Assembly (NCBI RefSeq): GCF_900116115.1
Contig: NZ_FOZP01000005.1
Span: 124,001 to 188,000 of the forward strand
Reading direction: 5' to 3'
Origin: Lutibacter maritimus
GTDB taxonomy: Bacteria; Bacteroidota; Bacteroidia; Flavobacteriales; Flavobacteriaceae
Length of the DNA stretch: 64,000 nucleotides
Positions 33,580-43,467 of this stretch are shown piece by piece. A program made the translations under genes and the position numbers. Below the pieces are notes generated by a model. That model did not search any database, was not told where the DNA came from, and saw only the letters and a program-made list of their open reading frames with translations. How positions within the stretch are numbered: position 1 is the stretch's first letter; every line of letters begins with the position of its first letter.

Positions 33580-35215
33580 TATCAATTCCTTGTTCAAAAA
33601 TAACATCAACAGGAATATTAGAGTTGCTTAGTTTATTTAAATCGGATTGTAATTCTGGGGATATAATACCTTTTTCTTTTACCAATTTAGCTACGCCGTT
33701 ATAATCACCGTTTCCTTGTAACTTTAAAATAAGTTCAGATAATTCGGTCATTGCAATTTCCATTTTATTGTAATTCACCGTATATGTTCCAAATTTATTT
33801 TTAGTAAAAGCACCTTTTTCTTTAAAAAAGTTAAAACGAATCATATTTGCTTTACCGTGCGCACTAGATGCTCCAAAACGAACAGACCTAAATATTCCAG
33901 CCATAAAAGTGGTCATATAATCTTTAATATCACCATCTAATTCTCCTTTTTTATGAAGTTGTAACACCATATACAACCCTAAAATATCTGCCTTTCCTTC
34001 TTCTAAAGCTGATGCTAATTCTTTTAAAGAATTTCTAACAGTGCCTTTATCGTTAATGGTATTTTTTATTCCTAAACCGTGCGCAACTTCATGAAACATG
34101 GTATTTGCAAAAAAAGCATCAAACGTAACATATTTTTGTTGTGTGCTATCAATTAAAACTTTTGAAATTGGCAACATAATGTTATCAAATTTCGCTTTCA
34201 TAGCATTTTTTAATTGTAATCTTCTCGTTCCTTTTTGCAATTGCACTTCTTCATCATTTGGTAAATTAATTGCAATGGTTTTGCTCCCGGCATTACAATC
34301 TCCAGCATAATACACAACATCATACGCATTTAAATCTGAATCTGTTCCAGGAATTTCAGCTTTATAAATAGAATCTACGGGTAAACCTTTTTGAAGTTCT
34401 GGTAAAAAAGTTGCAAAACGCGCTAATTTAGCACTCCATTTTTGATCTTTTATTAAAACATACGCTTCGTGTGAAGCTTTAATTCCGAACAACTGATCTT
34501 CATAGGTTTCAATAGGGCCAATTACAATATCCAACGTATTGGTTTTCATATCCATCCAAGCTAAATCACTCGCTTGGTAATTATCATCTAAAAATGCTAA
34601 TGAACGTAATTCTAAATATTTTTTTAGCCCAAGATCTTCTGCTAACATTGATGCTTCCATTAAAAGCATAGAAACTTTAGCAACCTTTTCTTTAAATTGT
34701 TTGTGATAAGGAATTGTTGTTAATTTTCCTAAACTATCTCTTCTAATAAATGTGTACTGACTTAATTTTGTTTCATCTGAAAATGCTTCAAATTCTACTT
34801 TGGTCATGTTTTTGGGATAGTAATTTGCGCCCAAAGGTTTTTCGTTAATTCCATCAACAAAAGCTTTATTTCCATCTAATCTGTCCCAAGGACCATAGTT
34901 AATTTCAATATACTTTTTAGTAGCTTCATCAGTAACGCTATCTAATAATTGCTTGCAGTCTCCATAAGCTTCGTACCAAAATAAATCATTCATTATTTTA
35001 GCTGCATTTATTAAAATAGGCAACATTTTTCTTTCATTTTCAGTTAAATTATTAGTGTTTGATGTTAATTTAAATGAAATATAATTATTTAGCTTTAACT
35101 CCATTTCAGTAATTTTATCTTCAACAGTAACTTGTTTAATTGGTTTACGAGCTACTTTATTATTTTCACACGAAAAAAGAACAATAGCAATTAGAAGTAA
35201 TATTAATTTTTTCAT
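33569..35215 (-). CDS. M49-like (dipeptidyl-peptidase III family) zinc peptidase lipoprotein
   Basis: The 548-aa protein has a lipoprotein signal (MKKLILLLIAIVLFSC, lipid-bearing Cys16). The zinc site is HEVAHGLG (about 374-381) with the downstream ELASALEEGKADILG segment, matching the M49 pattern HExxGH then EExxxAD, except that the first motif is the ordinary HExxH with no extra residue. M49 enzymes release dipeptides from peptide N-termini. Such bacterial relatives are annotated as the dipeptidyl-peptidase 3 family. It precedes the mscS-type gene by 8 bp on the same strand. Confidence 0.75.
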   Translation of the reverse strand: MKKLILLLIAIVLFSCENNKVARKPIKQVTVEDKITEMELKLNNYISFKLTSNTNNLTENERKMLPILINAAKIMNDLFWYEAYGDCKQLLDSVTDEATKKYIEINYGPWDRLDGNKAFVDGINEKPLGANYYPKNMTKVEFEAFSDETKLSQYTFIRRDSLGKLTTIPYHKQFKEKVAKVSMLLMEASMLAEDLGLKKYLELRSLAFLDDNYQASDLAWMDMKTNTLDIVIGPIETYEDQLFGIKASHEAYVLIKDQKWSAKLARFATFLPELQKGLPVDSIYKAEIPGTDSDLNAYDVVYYAGDCNAGSKTIAINLPNDEEVQLQKGTRRLQLKNAMKAKFDNIMLPISKVLIDSTQQKYVTFDAFFANTMFHEVAHGLGIKNTINDKGTVRNSLKELASALEEGKADILGLYMVLQLHKKGELDGDIKDYMTTFMAGIFRSVRFGASSAHGKANMIRFNFFKEKGAFTKNKFGTYTVNYNKMEIAMTELSELILKLQGNGDYNGVAKLVKEKGIISPELQSDLNKLSNSNIPVDVIFEQGIDMIQ

Positions 35216-35223
35216 TTATAAAA

Positions 35224-36816
35224 TTATTTAATACTATCTATTATTTTTTGAGTTTTTTCTTTATCGATATCATAAGGCATTGTAATTGCTTTTTTGTCAG
35301 GAAATTGCTCAATCATTAAGGTTGTTGATGGAAATGCAAATTCTACACCTAATTCTTTAGCTAATTTTAAAATTTCCATGTGTAGTTTATGTTTTGAAGC
35401 TTGTTCTGAATCCCAATCTAATTTGGTAAAATACACGTTTAATAAAATTAATAAAGAAAAATCTCCAAAGCCAATAAATTCTACATTAAAAGCATCGTTT
35501 CTTGTGCCAGAGTCTAATTCAATAATTTTTCTGATTCCAATAATAAAAGCATCAATCAATTCTGGTGGCGTATCGTACCGAATTCCTAAATTTGTTTGAT
35601 AACGTCTGTAAGCGCGTAATCCCTTATTGTTAACCACCATTTCTGATAAACCGCTGTTTGGAATTTGAAAAATTGATGTATCGGCAGCTCTAAGTCTTGT
35701 AGATCTAAATCCAACTTTTTCAACAGTTCCTGCAAAACTTCCAGCTTCAATCCAATCGCCAATATGAAAAGGTTTATCAATAAAAATCATAATGGTACCA
35801 ATAAAGTTTTTTACAGTGTCTTGTGACGCTAACGCAATTGCTATACCACCAATAGAAGCTCCTGCAATTACAGTAACTGGATCTACGCCAAAAAGCGTTA
35901 AAAGCTTTAAAAAACCACCAATTATTACTACTCCAGTTAAAAAGTTGTCTACAATTGGTACTAATTGATCGTCTAATTTTCCGTGTGTTGACTCGGCATA
36001 ATCACCATAAATAATCATAATAACCTGTACTAGTTTTAAGAAAACATAAATCCAGAAAACAGTTGTCATGATGTTTAGCGCTAAAAAGATAAAAGTATTT
36101 ACCTCTAAATGAAGCATTAATGATGGGAGTAAAGATTTTATAAACCAAATTAACAGCAGTAAAACAACGGGTCTTGTTAATTTTCTGATAGATAAATTTA
36201 TTTTATCGTTGGTTTTATGAACTAACAAGTATTGAATTCTTCGAAGAATTAAATACACAATCTTTCGTAAAATATAAAAAAGGACTAAACTTAATAGGCC
36301 TAGTATTAAAATTCCAAAAAATTGCCATAGTTCAATTTTCAAAAAACTGCGATGTCCAAATTCAGGAATAATTTGCTGCAATTTCTCGGTGTACCAAGGG
36401 AAAACACTTATATAAATATCATTAATTTTACTAGTGGTTTCAGGAGAGTAATACCAGTTTCCACCAATTTTTTCAACATAAATATCTGGCATTTGCGAAG
36501 GAAATAATACATATTTATACCCAATTTTAAAGCCAGATGTATCTGCATACATTTTGTCTGTTGGTACTTTTGAAAAATCAATTTTTAACCCTTTACCATC
36601 CAATATTTTTTTTAATTTAATAGCTATTTCTTCGGCTTCTTTACCGCTATAACCATAAATAGTTTGGGCAGATTTACTAGGTTGATATGAATCATCTTGT
36701 AAAAAATAAAGATGTGTGTATATTGTAGCGTTTGGATTACTTAAATCAACTTTAACTTTTTTTTGGGCAAATAATGTTGAAGAAAGTAATAAAAAAAATA
36801 ATAGTATTTTTTTCAT
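35224..36816 (-). CDS. MscS-family mechanosensitive channel, extended form
   Basis: The 530-aa protein has a signal peptide (1-17) and a periplasmic N-terminal region of about 140 residues. Four to five membrane segments follow (about 150-320), then the MscS pore and beta domain marked by SQDTVKNFIGTIMIFIDKPFHIGDWI (in two parts, about 330-357) and a C-terminal cytoplasmic alpha/beta domain. It resembles YnaI/YbdG-type larger MscS members that guard against osmotic downshock. It lies 8 bp before the peptidase gene. Confidence 0.88.
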   Translation of the reverse strand: MKKILLFFLLLSSTLFAQKKVKVDLSNPNATIYTHLYFLQDDSYQPSKSAQTIYGYSGKEAEEIAIKLKKILDGKGLKIDFSKVPTDKMYADTSGFKIGYKYVLFPSQMPDIYVEKIGGNWYYSPETTSKINDIYISVFPWYTEKLQQIIPEFGHRSFLKIELWQFFGILILGLLSLVLFYILRKIVYLILRRIQYLLVHKTNDKINLSIRKLTRPVVLLLLIWFIKSLLPSLMLHLEVNTFIFLALNIMTTVFWIYVFLKLVQVIMIIYGDYAESTHGKLDDQLVPIVDNFLTGVVIIGGFLKLLTLFGVDPVTVIAGASIGGIAIALASQDTVKNFIGTIMIFIDKPFHIGDWIEAGSFAGTVEKVGFRSTRLRAADTSIFQIPNSGLSEMVVNNKGLRAYRRYQTNLGIRYDTPPELIDAFIIGIRKIIELDSGTRNDAFNVEFIGFGDFSLLILLNVYFTKLDWDSEQASKHKLHMEILKLAKELGVEFAFPSTTLMIEQFPDKKAITMPYDIDKEKTQKIIDSIK

Positions 36817-36891
36817 TATTTAAGTTTTTTTAAAGAGTTATCAAATTTAAATACAAAATTTGAAAGCCTATATTTAATTCTGTAGAATTCT

Positions 36892-38838
36892 TTATCTTTT
36901 TTTTGATTTGTTGAATTTCTTCTTTTTTCTTGAAGAAAAAGGAACAGTTTCATCAAATGTATCTTTTGCTTTATTTCCTTTGTTTTTTCTCCAATTGTTT
37001 GAGTCTGGCAATAATTTTTGAAGTAAATCGTTTCTTCCAACTTTGGTAAGCGTATTTCTAATCCACTGTTGGTTTTCCTTTTTGTACCAAAAAAAGAAAC
37101 GATGTTGTTCTTCTCGTTCCGTTTTTGTGCGTGGCGTTTTCATTGGTTTTAATGTGTAAGGATGATAACCACTATAATAAATTACAGTTGCAACAGTCAT
37201 TGGAGTAGGTGTAAAACCTTGTACTTGCTCTAACTGAAATCCCATATCTTTGGTTTCTGCAGCTAAATTTGCCATATCTTCTAACTCACAAGCAGGATGA
37301 CTAGAAATGAAATATGGAATTAATTGAAGATTTAATCTTTTTCTGATATTAATTTTATCAAATCGTTCTTTAAATTTATGAAAATAGGTAAACGAAGGTT
37401 TACGCATTAATTTCAATACATTGTCAGATGTATGCTCTGGAGCAACTTTCAATCGGCCAGAAACGTGATTGGTCATTACTTCTTCTGTATAGGCGTCTAA
37501 CTCTTTTGGATCGGCTAATTTATTAAATTCCGGCACTAGTAAATCGTGACGAATACCACTTCCTATAAACGATTTTTTAATTTTTGGATGACTGTCAACT
37601 GCTTTGTAAAGTTCCGTTAATGGTTTATGCGATGTGTCTAAATTATGACAAATTACTGGTGAAATACAAGAAGGTGAAACGCATCTGTCGCAAATCTCTT
37701 GCACTTTTCCTTTCATCTTATACATATTTGCAGAAGGACCGCCAATATCAGATAAATAACCTTTAAAATCTGGCATGTTTGCAACCTTATCAACTTCTTT
37801 TAAAATAGATTCTTGACTTCTGCTTGCAATAAATTTTCCTTGATGCGCAGAAATTGTACAAAAACTACAACCACCGAAACATCCTCTGTGAATATTTATA
37901 GAAAATTTAATCATTTCAAATGCAGGAATTGGTCCTCTACTATTGTATTTTGGATGTGGTAAACGTGTAAAAGGCAAATCAAAGGAAGCATCAATTTCAG
38001 CTTCAGTCATTGTTTCATAGGGTGGATTTATTACTAATTTAGTATTTCCAACATCCTGAAAAACTCTATCTGCAAATAATTTATTTGATTCTTGTTCAAT
38101 TACTTTAAAATTGGAAGCGTATGCTTTTTTATCTTTTAAGCAAACCTCATGAGAATTGATTGTTACATCTTTCCAATTTTTATTTTTAGGAATTTCTTCA
38201 TCTTTATTTAATAAAAATGCGGTTTGTTTTACGGTTCGTAAACTTGAAAACGGCACTCCTTTTTGTAATAAATTTACAATTTCTCTAAGCGGTTGTTCTC
38301 CCATTCCGTAAACTAACAAATCTGCTTTAGAGTCTTTTAAAATTGTAGGTTTTAAAGTGTCGCTCCAATAATCGTAATGTGTTACTCTTCGTAATGATGC
38401 TTCAATTCCTCCAATTAATACAGGTACTTCAGGAAATTTATCCTTTAAAATATTGGTATAAACTGTAGTTGCATAATCGGGTCTAAATCCTTTATCTCCA
38501 TTTGGTGTATACGCATCATGATCTCTTTTTCTTTTGCTTGCTGTATAATTACTCACCATTGGGTCCATACATCCGCCAGTAACGGCAAAAAATAATTTTG
38601 GGATTCCCATTTTGGTAAAATCTTGTAAATTATCATGTACGCTTGGTTGTGGTACAATAGCAACTTTTAAACCATAACTTTCTAAAATTCTACCAATAAC
38701 TGCAGGACCAAAAGCTGGATGATCTACATAGGCATCTCCACTAAAAAGAATTACATCTAATTCTTCCCATCCTCTAAGCTTTACTTCTTTGTTAGTAGTT
38801 GGTAACCAGTCTGAAAGTTTATGCATCATAGGTTGCAA
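36892..38838 (-). CDS. YgiQ-family radical SAM protein
   Basis: The 648-aa protein has the YgiQ layout: a start HKLSDWLPTTNKEVKLRGW, a B12-binding-like N-terminal domain, the [4Fe-4S] motif CFGGCSFC (about 317-324, in the RGCFGGCSFCTISAHQG segment), and a C-terminal extension with Lys-rich end. YgiQ proteins are widespread radical SAM enzymes with no agreed activity. Another frame at its 3' end (36816-37040) is a shadow. Nothing in the neighbourhood hints at a substrate. Confidence 0.9.
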   Translation of the reverse strand: MQPMMHKLSDWLPTTNKEVKLRGWEELDVILFSGDAYVDHPAFGPAVIGRILESYGLKVAIVPQPSVHDNLQDFTKMGIPKLFFAVTGGCMDPMVSNYTASKRKRDHDAYTPNGDKGFRPDYATTVYTNILKDKFPEVPVLIGGIEASLRRVTHYDYWSDTLKPTILKDSKADLLVYGMGEQPLREIVNLLQKGVPFSSLRTVKQTAFLLNKDEEIPKNKNWKDVTINSHEVCLKDKKAYASNFKVIEQESNKLFADRVFQDVGNTKLVINPPYETMTEAEIDASFDLPFTRLPHPKYNSRGPIPAFEMIKFSINIHRGCFGGCSFCTISAHQGKFIASRSQESILKEVDKVANMPDFKGYLSDIGGPSANMYKMKGKVQEICDRCVSPSCISPVICHNLDTSHKPLTELYKAVDSHPKIKKSFIGSGIRHDLLVPEFNKLADPKELDAYTEEVMTNHVSGRLKVAPEHTSDNVLKLMRKPSFTYFHKFKERFDKINIRKRLNLQLIPYFISSHPACELEDMANLAAETKDMGFQLEQVQGFTPTPMTVATVIYYSGYHPYTLKPMKTPRTKTEREEQHRFFFWYKKENQQWIRNTLTKVGRNDLLQKLLPDSNNWRKNKGNKAKDTFDETVPFSSRKKKKFNKSKKR

Positions 38839-38896
38839 AAGTACATTATTTTTAATAATTCTAAATTAAAATGTTTTAGTTGAATTTTAAAATCAA

Positions 38897-38922
38897 TGTT
38901 AAGTTGTGTTAATGATTGTTAA
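38897..38922 (+). promoter_or_regulatory. Triple TGTTAA array upstream of the Spy-like gene
   Basis: TGTTAA begins at 38897, 38907 and 38917, with exactly 10-bp spacing. This is the architecture bound by OmpR/CpxR-class response regulators. It lies about 65 bp before the start codon at 38982. Confidence 0.45.
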
Positions 38923-38981
38923 TAGATTAAACCTTTGTTATTTTAAGTAGTCTTAAGAGTATACATTAAATAACATACATT

Positions 38982-39437
38982 ATGAAAAAATTATTAGGCT
39001 TAACAGCAATCGTACTATTGTTTTCAATTACTATTAGCGCTCAAGGAAAACAAAGTGGAGGAGCAAATAGAGGTTCAGATTTAACCATAGAGCAAAGAGT
39101 AACTTTGCAAACCAAAAGAATGGCATTAAATTTAGATTTAGATGCTAAACAACAAAAAGAGGTAGAACAAATGTTGTTGAAATCTGCCAATGAAAATGAT
39201 AAGATGAGAGATGAATTTAGACAAAAGAGACAAAGCGGCGAATTAACTGCTGATGAAAAATTTGCTTTTGAGAATAGTCGTATTGAAAGACAAGCAGCTC
39301 ATAAAGCTGAAATGAAAAGAATCTTGAACAAAGATCAATATGCAAAGTGGGAAAAAACTTTGATGAATAATAGGGGTAAGAGTGGTATGAGATCGAACAG
39401 CAATAATCCTCAAAAACAATTTAAAAACAGAGGTTAA
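38982..39437 (+). CDS. Spy/CpxP-like periplasmic protein
   Basis: The 151-aa protein has a signal peptide (1-20, ending TISAQ) and then a helical, Gln/Lys/Glu-rich body. The segment LNLDLDAKQQKEVEQMLLKS and the MKRILNKDQYAKWEKTL segment match the LTxxQ/Spy-type repeat of periplasmic stress proteins seen in Bacteroidota. Spy and CpxP in E. coli chaperone misfolded envelope proteins and damp Cpx signalling; the same role is inferred here. Its upstream TGTTAA array is compatible with control by an envelope-stress response regulator. It converges on the glucosaminidase gene. Confidence 0.75.
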   Translation: MKKLLGLTAIVLLFSITISAQGKQSGGANRGSDLTIEQRVTLQTKRMALNLDLDAKQQKEVEQMLLKSANENDKMRDEFRQKRQSGELTADEKFAFENSRIERQAAHKAEMKRILNKDQYAKWEKTLMNNRGKSGMRSNSNNPQKQFKNRG

Positions 39438-39460
39438 GTTTGGTTTATAGTTTAAGTTAA

Positions 39461-39490
39461 AAAAAAGTGTTGTAGTCTACAGCACTTTTT
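39461..39490. terminator. Bidirectional terminator between Spy-like and glucosaminidase genes
   Basis: Stem AGTGTTGTAG / CTACAGCACT (39466-39475 and 39477-39486, one G-U pair) with A- and T-runs on either side. Confidence 0.75.
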
Positions 39491-39507
39491 TTGTTTATAT
39501 ACTTGAA

Positions 39508-40512
39508 TTATTTTTCAATGTTTAATACTTGACCAATACTAATTTTGTTTGAATTTAAATTGTTTATTTTTTTTAATTCATTAACACTAATTCCGTAATG
39601 TTTTGAAATAGAGTACAATGTATCTCCTTTGGTTACATTGTGAGTTTTGTTTTTTGTGGTTTTTATGTTTTCTTTTAACTTTATTTCTTGTCCAACATAA
39701 ATATTTGAAGAAGTTAACTCGTTTAACTTTTGCAATTCATCCAAAGAAATTCCATAGCGTTTAGAAATTGAAAAAAGCGTTTCTCCAGTATCAACAATGT
39801 GAATTTCAGAATTATTTTGTGTTACTCTTGTGTTAGTTAAAATTAAATTTTTTTCTTGCGTTTTTGTGTTTACATCAAAAGATTTTCCTAAAACTTGCGT
39901 ATCATATTTATGCAATTCAAATTTTTCTATTAAACCAATTAATTTGGCCGGATATCTTCTGTCAGTTGCGTAACCGGCTTCACTTAAACCTTTTGCCCAA
40001 CCAATGTAATCGCCAGGCTCTAATGAAAATAAATTTGAATAACGACTTCTAGAAGTTAAAAATAAAGAATGATCTCTGTACGATGTAGTTGGGTCTTTAT
40101 AAACTCTAAAACATTCTCCTTTTTCATCATCATCATGTAAAGTATGATCTCCTTCCCATCCTTTGTGGCACTTTATTCCAAAATGGTTATTAGATCTTTT
40201 AGTTAATTCGCTGTTGCCGCTTGAAGATTCTAAAATTCCTTGAGCTAAGGTAATACTTGCTGGTATTTTAAATAATTTCATTTCCTCAATTGCTGCATCT
40301 TTAAAAAATGCAATATAATCTTCAGTAGAGTTAAATATTGTTGATTTTACATCTTTTTTATCTATATTTTTTACAACTACCTCTTCTTTATTTTTATGTA
40401 CAACTTTTGGATATATTTTTTTTGTTTGTGATTGAGCAACTTGTTTTTTTGATTTACAATTTGAAAAAAATACAGCTAGAAGTATTACTATTATTAAATA
40501 TTTAAATTTCAT
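39508..40512 (-). CDS. Glucosaminidase (GH73) lipoprotein with two LysM domains
   Basis: A peptidoglycan hydrolase. The 334-aa protein has a lipoprotein signal (MKFKYLIIVILLAVFFSNC, lipid-bearing Cys19), a GH73 domain (about 64-205) with the catalytic Glu95 in ILAQGILESSSGNS-type text as TLAQGILESSSGNS, and two LysM peptidoglycan-binding domains (about 233-278 and 287-334). Beta-N-acetylglucosaminidases of this layout act in cell-wall turnover or cell separation. It lies 3 bp after the PLP enzyme gene. Confidence 0.93.
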   Translation of the reverse strand: MKFKYLIIVILLAVFFSNCKSKKQVAQSQTKKIYPKVVHKNKEEVVVKNIDKKDVKSTIFNSTEDYIAFFKDAAIEEMKLFKIPASITLAQGILESSSGNSELTKRSNNHFGIKCHKGWEGDHTLHDDDEKGECFRVYKDPTTSYRDHSLFLTSRSRYSNLFSLEPGDYIGWAKGLSEAGYATDRRYPAKLIGLIEKFELHKYDTQVLGKSFDVNTKTQEKNLILTNTRVTQNNSEIHIVDTGETLFSISKRYGISLDELQKLNELTSSNIYVGQEIKLKENIKTTKNKTHNVTKGDTLYSISKHYGISVNELKKINNLNSNKISIGQVLNIEK

Positions 40513-40515
40513 ATT

Positions 40516-41448
40516 TTATTTAATTTGGGGTAAGTTTTTATTTTTTAAATAGATATTCATTCCACCAATTCCTTGTAAACCACCTGTATGAATTGCCAAA
40601 ATTTTAGTTCCTTTTTTAAAATAATTATTTTTAATTAAATCTACAATTCCAAATAACATTTTTCCTGTATAAATTGGGTCTAACGGAATTGCAGTTTCAT
40701 TTTTAAATTTATTTATAAAAGTAATTAATTCTTCAGATATTTTTGCATAACCACCAAAATGATAGTTAGTATTTAAACACCAATTATCTTTTTTTAGTAT
40801 ATATTTCTGTATTTCATTTTGTAAAAAATCTCCTTTTAAAGCAGGAAAACCAATTACTTTTTGATGTTTTTTAGTGGCATTTATAATTCCAGAAATAGTT
40901 CCGCCAGTTCCAACTGCACAACAAATAACATCAAATTTTTCATCTTCATCGGTAAGTATTTCTTCACATCCTTTTACTGCAAAATTGTTGGTTCCGCCTT
41001 CTGGTACTAAATAAAAATCACCAAATTCAGCTTTTAATTTATTGGTAAATTGTGTGGAAGATTTTGTTTTGTATTCACTTCTTGATACAAAATAAAATTC
41101 CATTCCGTGTGCTGAAGCAAACTTTAAAGTTGGATTATTTTTTACAACTTCCTCTAAGTTTACAGCCAATTCATCACCTCTAATTACACCAATAGTTTTA
41201 AAATTAAACTCAAAACCAGCTGCTGCTGTTGCTGCAATATGGTTAGAATACGCACCTCCAAAAGTGACCAATTTAGAAAAACCTTGTTTTTTAGCTTCTA
41301 GTAAATTGTATTTTAATTTTCTAAATTTGTTTCCAGAAATAAACGGATGCAATGCATCTTCTCGTTTAATAAATAATGAAACTTCTTTAGTTGCAATTTC
41401 CGACAAATGAATTTGCTGAATGCTACTATGTTTATTCTCTATGAACAA
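40516..41448 (-). CDS. D-cysteine desulfhydrase / ACC-deaminase-like PLP enzyme
   Basis: The 310-aa enzyme is a fold-type II PLP protein. SGNKFRKLKYNLL holds the Schiff-base lysine (Lys41), followed by the TFGGAYSNHIAATAAA substrate/PLP loop. The family splits between 1-aminocyclopropane-1-carboxylate deaminases and D-cysteine desulfhydrases; bacterial members of this length and without plant association are mainly the latter. Residues that tell the two apart were not checked. It overlaps the ABC-F stop by 10 bp. Confidence 0.85.
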   Translation of the reverse strand: MFIENKHSSIQQIHLSEIATKEVSLFIKREDALHPFISGNKFRKLKYNLLEAKKQGFSKLVTFGGAYSNHIAATAAAGFEFNFKTIGVIRGDELAVNLEEVVKNNPTLKFASAHGMEFYFVSRSEYKTKSSTQFTNKLKAEFGDFYLVPEGGTNNFAVKGCEEILTDEDEKFDVICCAVGTGGTISGIINATKKHQKVIGFPALKGDFLQNEIQKYILKKDNWCLNTNYHFGGYAKISEELITFINKFKNETAIPLDPIYTGKMLFGIVDLIKNNYFKKGTKILAIHTGGLQGIGGMNIYLKNKNLPQIK

Positions 41449-43358
41449 TTTGCTACTTTTTCTTCAATTTCTGTCCATTCTTCCATCAACTCCTCAATTT
41501 TTTTCTTTTTAGATTCGTATTTTTCAAAGAAATTAATTTCTGAAGCTGTTTTTTCGTAGTCATCAGCCAGTTTCGTATCCATTTCTAAAATTTCTTTTTC
41601 CAAATTATCAATTTGCGATTCAATTTTAGATAATTGATTTTTTAATTTTTTAAGTTCTTTTTCTTCTTCTTTTGATAGTTGAAATTGCCCTTTTTTTGAT
41701 GGTTTAGCGGTTGTTTCTACTACAGTTCTTTTTTCAGCTTCTCTTAAATTTTCAATTTGATGTTGTTCTAAGAAAAAATCGATATCTCCTAAATATTCCT
41801 TAATAACTTTATCTTTAAAGCCATAAACAGTAGTTGCCAATCCTTGTAAAAAATCTCTATCATGCGAAACTAAAATAAGTGTACCATTAAAGTTTTTAAG
41901 CGCTTGTTTTAATACATTTTTTGATGCAATATCTAAATGGTTTGTTGGCTCATCCATTATTAACACGTTAAAAGGTGATAATAATAACTTACAAAGCGCC
42001 AATCTGTTTCTTTCACCTCCCGACAGCATTTTAGCTTTTTTATCAACAGCTTCACCACCAAATAGAAAAGCACCAAGCATATCTCTTACCTTTGCTCTAT
42101 TGCTATCAGTTGCGGCATCTTCCATAATTTCTAAAACTGTTTTTTCAGGATCTAAATATTCCGATTGGTTTTGGGCAAAATACCCAATTTCTACATTATG
42201 TCCCAGTTTTAAATGACCGCCATGGGCAATTTCACCAACCATAATTTTTGCTAATGTAGATTTTCCTTGACCGTTTTGTCCAACAAACGCTATTTTACTA
42301 TTGCGTTCAATTAATAAATTAACATTTTCTAATACATGTTTGTCTCCATAACTTTTTGATAAATTTTCAGCTTCAAAAACCACTTTTCCAGGATCTTTTG
42401 ATACTTGAAAACGGATATTCATTACAGCGTTATCATCATTGTCAACTTCAATCAATTCAACCTTGTCCAACTTTTTAATTAATGATTGTGCCATTGAAGC
42501 TTTATTAGCTTTTGCTCTAAATTTGTCAATTAATTGTTGTGTTGCTTTAATTTCTTTTTCCTGATTTTTTTGCGCTTGTAATTGTTTTTCTTTTATTTCA
42601 TCACGCAATAATAAAAATTGAGAATATGGTTTTTTATAATCGTAAATCTTTCCTAATGAAATTTCAATGGTTCTGTTAGTTACATTATCTAAAAACATTT
42701 TATCATGCGATACCAACACAATTGCGCCTGCATACGATTTTAAAAAGTTTTCTAACCAAATAATAGATTCAATATCTAAATGGTTGGTTGGCTCATCTAG
42801 CAATAAAATATCATTATCTTGTAGTAATAATTTTGCAAGTTCTATACGCATTCTCCAACCACCAGAAAATGTTTCGGTGAGTTTATCAAAATCTTCGCGT
42901 TGAAAACCTAAACCTTGTAGAATTCTTTCGGTATTTCCTTGATAGTTGTAGCCGCCTAGCAATTCATATCTATGTGAAAAATTATTTAAATTTACCATTA
43001 AATCGTGGTAATATTCACTTTCATAATCCGTTCTTTCGGCTAACTCTACATTTATTTGATCAATTTTTGTTTCTAACTGTTTTATTTCTTCAAAAGCTTG
43101 GTAGGCTTCTTCAAGAATTGTTCTTCCTTCAACAAAATCAATATCTTGACGCAAAAACCCAATGCGTACATCTTTATCAAAAGCCATTGTTCCACCAGAA
43201 CTTTCTATATCTTTTGAAATTACTTTTAGTAATGTTGATTTTCCTGCACCATTTTTTCCTATTAATCCTATTCTATCTCCTTTATTCAACTTAAAAGTTA
43301 CTCCAGAAAACAAATCGGAACCAGCAAAAGAAACCGATAAATTATGTACGTTAAGCAT
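41439..43358 (-). CDS. ABC-F family ATPase (Uup/EttA-like ribosome-associated)
   Basis: The 639-aa protein has two nucleotide-binding domains and no membrane segment. The first has Walker A GKNGAGKST (34-42) and signature FSGGWRMR; the second has GQNGQGKST and LSGGERNR. A helical linker sits between them and the C-terminus (about 570-639) is a Lys/Glu-rich coiled coil (KELKKLKNQLSKIESQ), as in Uup. Such proteins act on ribosomes or DNA; target-protection resistance is one possibility but not indicated. Confidence 0.9.
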   Translation of the reverse strand: MLNVHNLSVSFAGSDLFSGVTFKLNKGDRIGLIGKNGAGKSTLLKVISKDIESSGGTMAFDKDVRIGFLRQDIDFVEGRTILEEAYQAFEEIKQLETKIDQINVELAERTDYESEYYHDLMVNLNNFSHRYELLGGYNYQGNTERILQGLGFQREDFDKLTETFSGGWRMRIELAKLLLQDNDILLLDEPTNHLDIESIIWLENFLKSYAGAIVLVSHDKMFLDNVTNRTIEISLGKIYDYKKPYSQFLLLRDEIKEKQLQAQKNQEKEIKATQQLIDKFRAKANKASMAQSLIKKLDKVELIEVDNDDNAVMNIRFQVSKDPGKVVFEAENLSKSYGDKHVLENVNLLIERNSKIAFVGQNGQGKSTLAKIMVGEIAHGGHLKLGHNVEIGYFAQNQSEYLDPEKTVLEIMEDAATDSNRAKVRDMLGAFLFGGEAVDKKAKMLSGGERNRLALCKLLLSPFNVLIMDEPTNHLDIASKNVLKQALKNFNGTLILVSHDRDFLQGLATTVYGFKDKVIKEYLGDIDFFLEQHQIENLREAEKRTVVETTAKPSKKGQFQLSKEEEKELKKLKNQLSKIESQIDNLEKEILEMDTKLADDYEKTASEINFFEKYESKKKKIEELMEEWTEIEEKVANCS

Positions 43359-43467
43359 TTATTTTTATTATTTAATGTAATTTTGTGTTTGTTTTTAAAA
43401 ACGTACAAATTTAGTATAAAAAAAATTGGCACTCAATTAAAGTTTTAAGTATAAAAAAGTTACACAA

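Noticed and set aside
36816-37040. 74-aa frame at the 3' end of ygiQ
   Set aside because: It overlaps the ygiQ coding end in another frame and has no homology or start context; it is a shadow.
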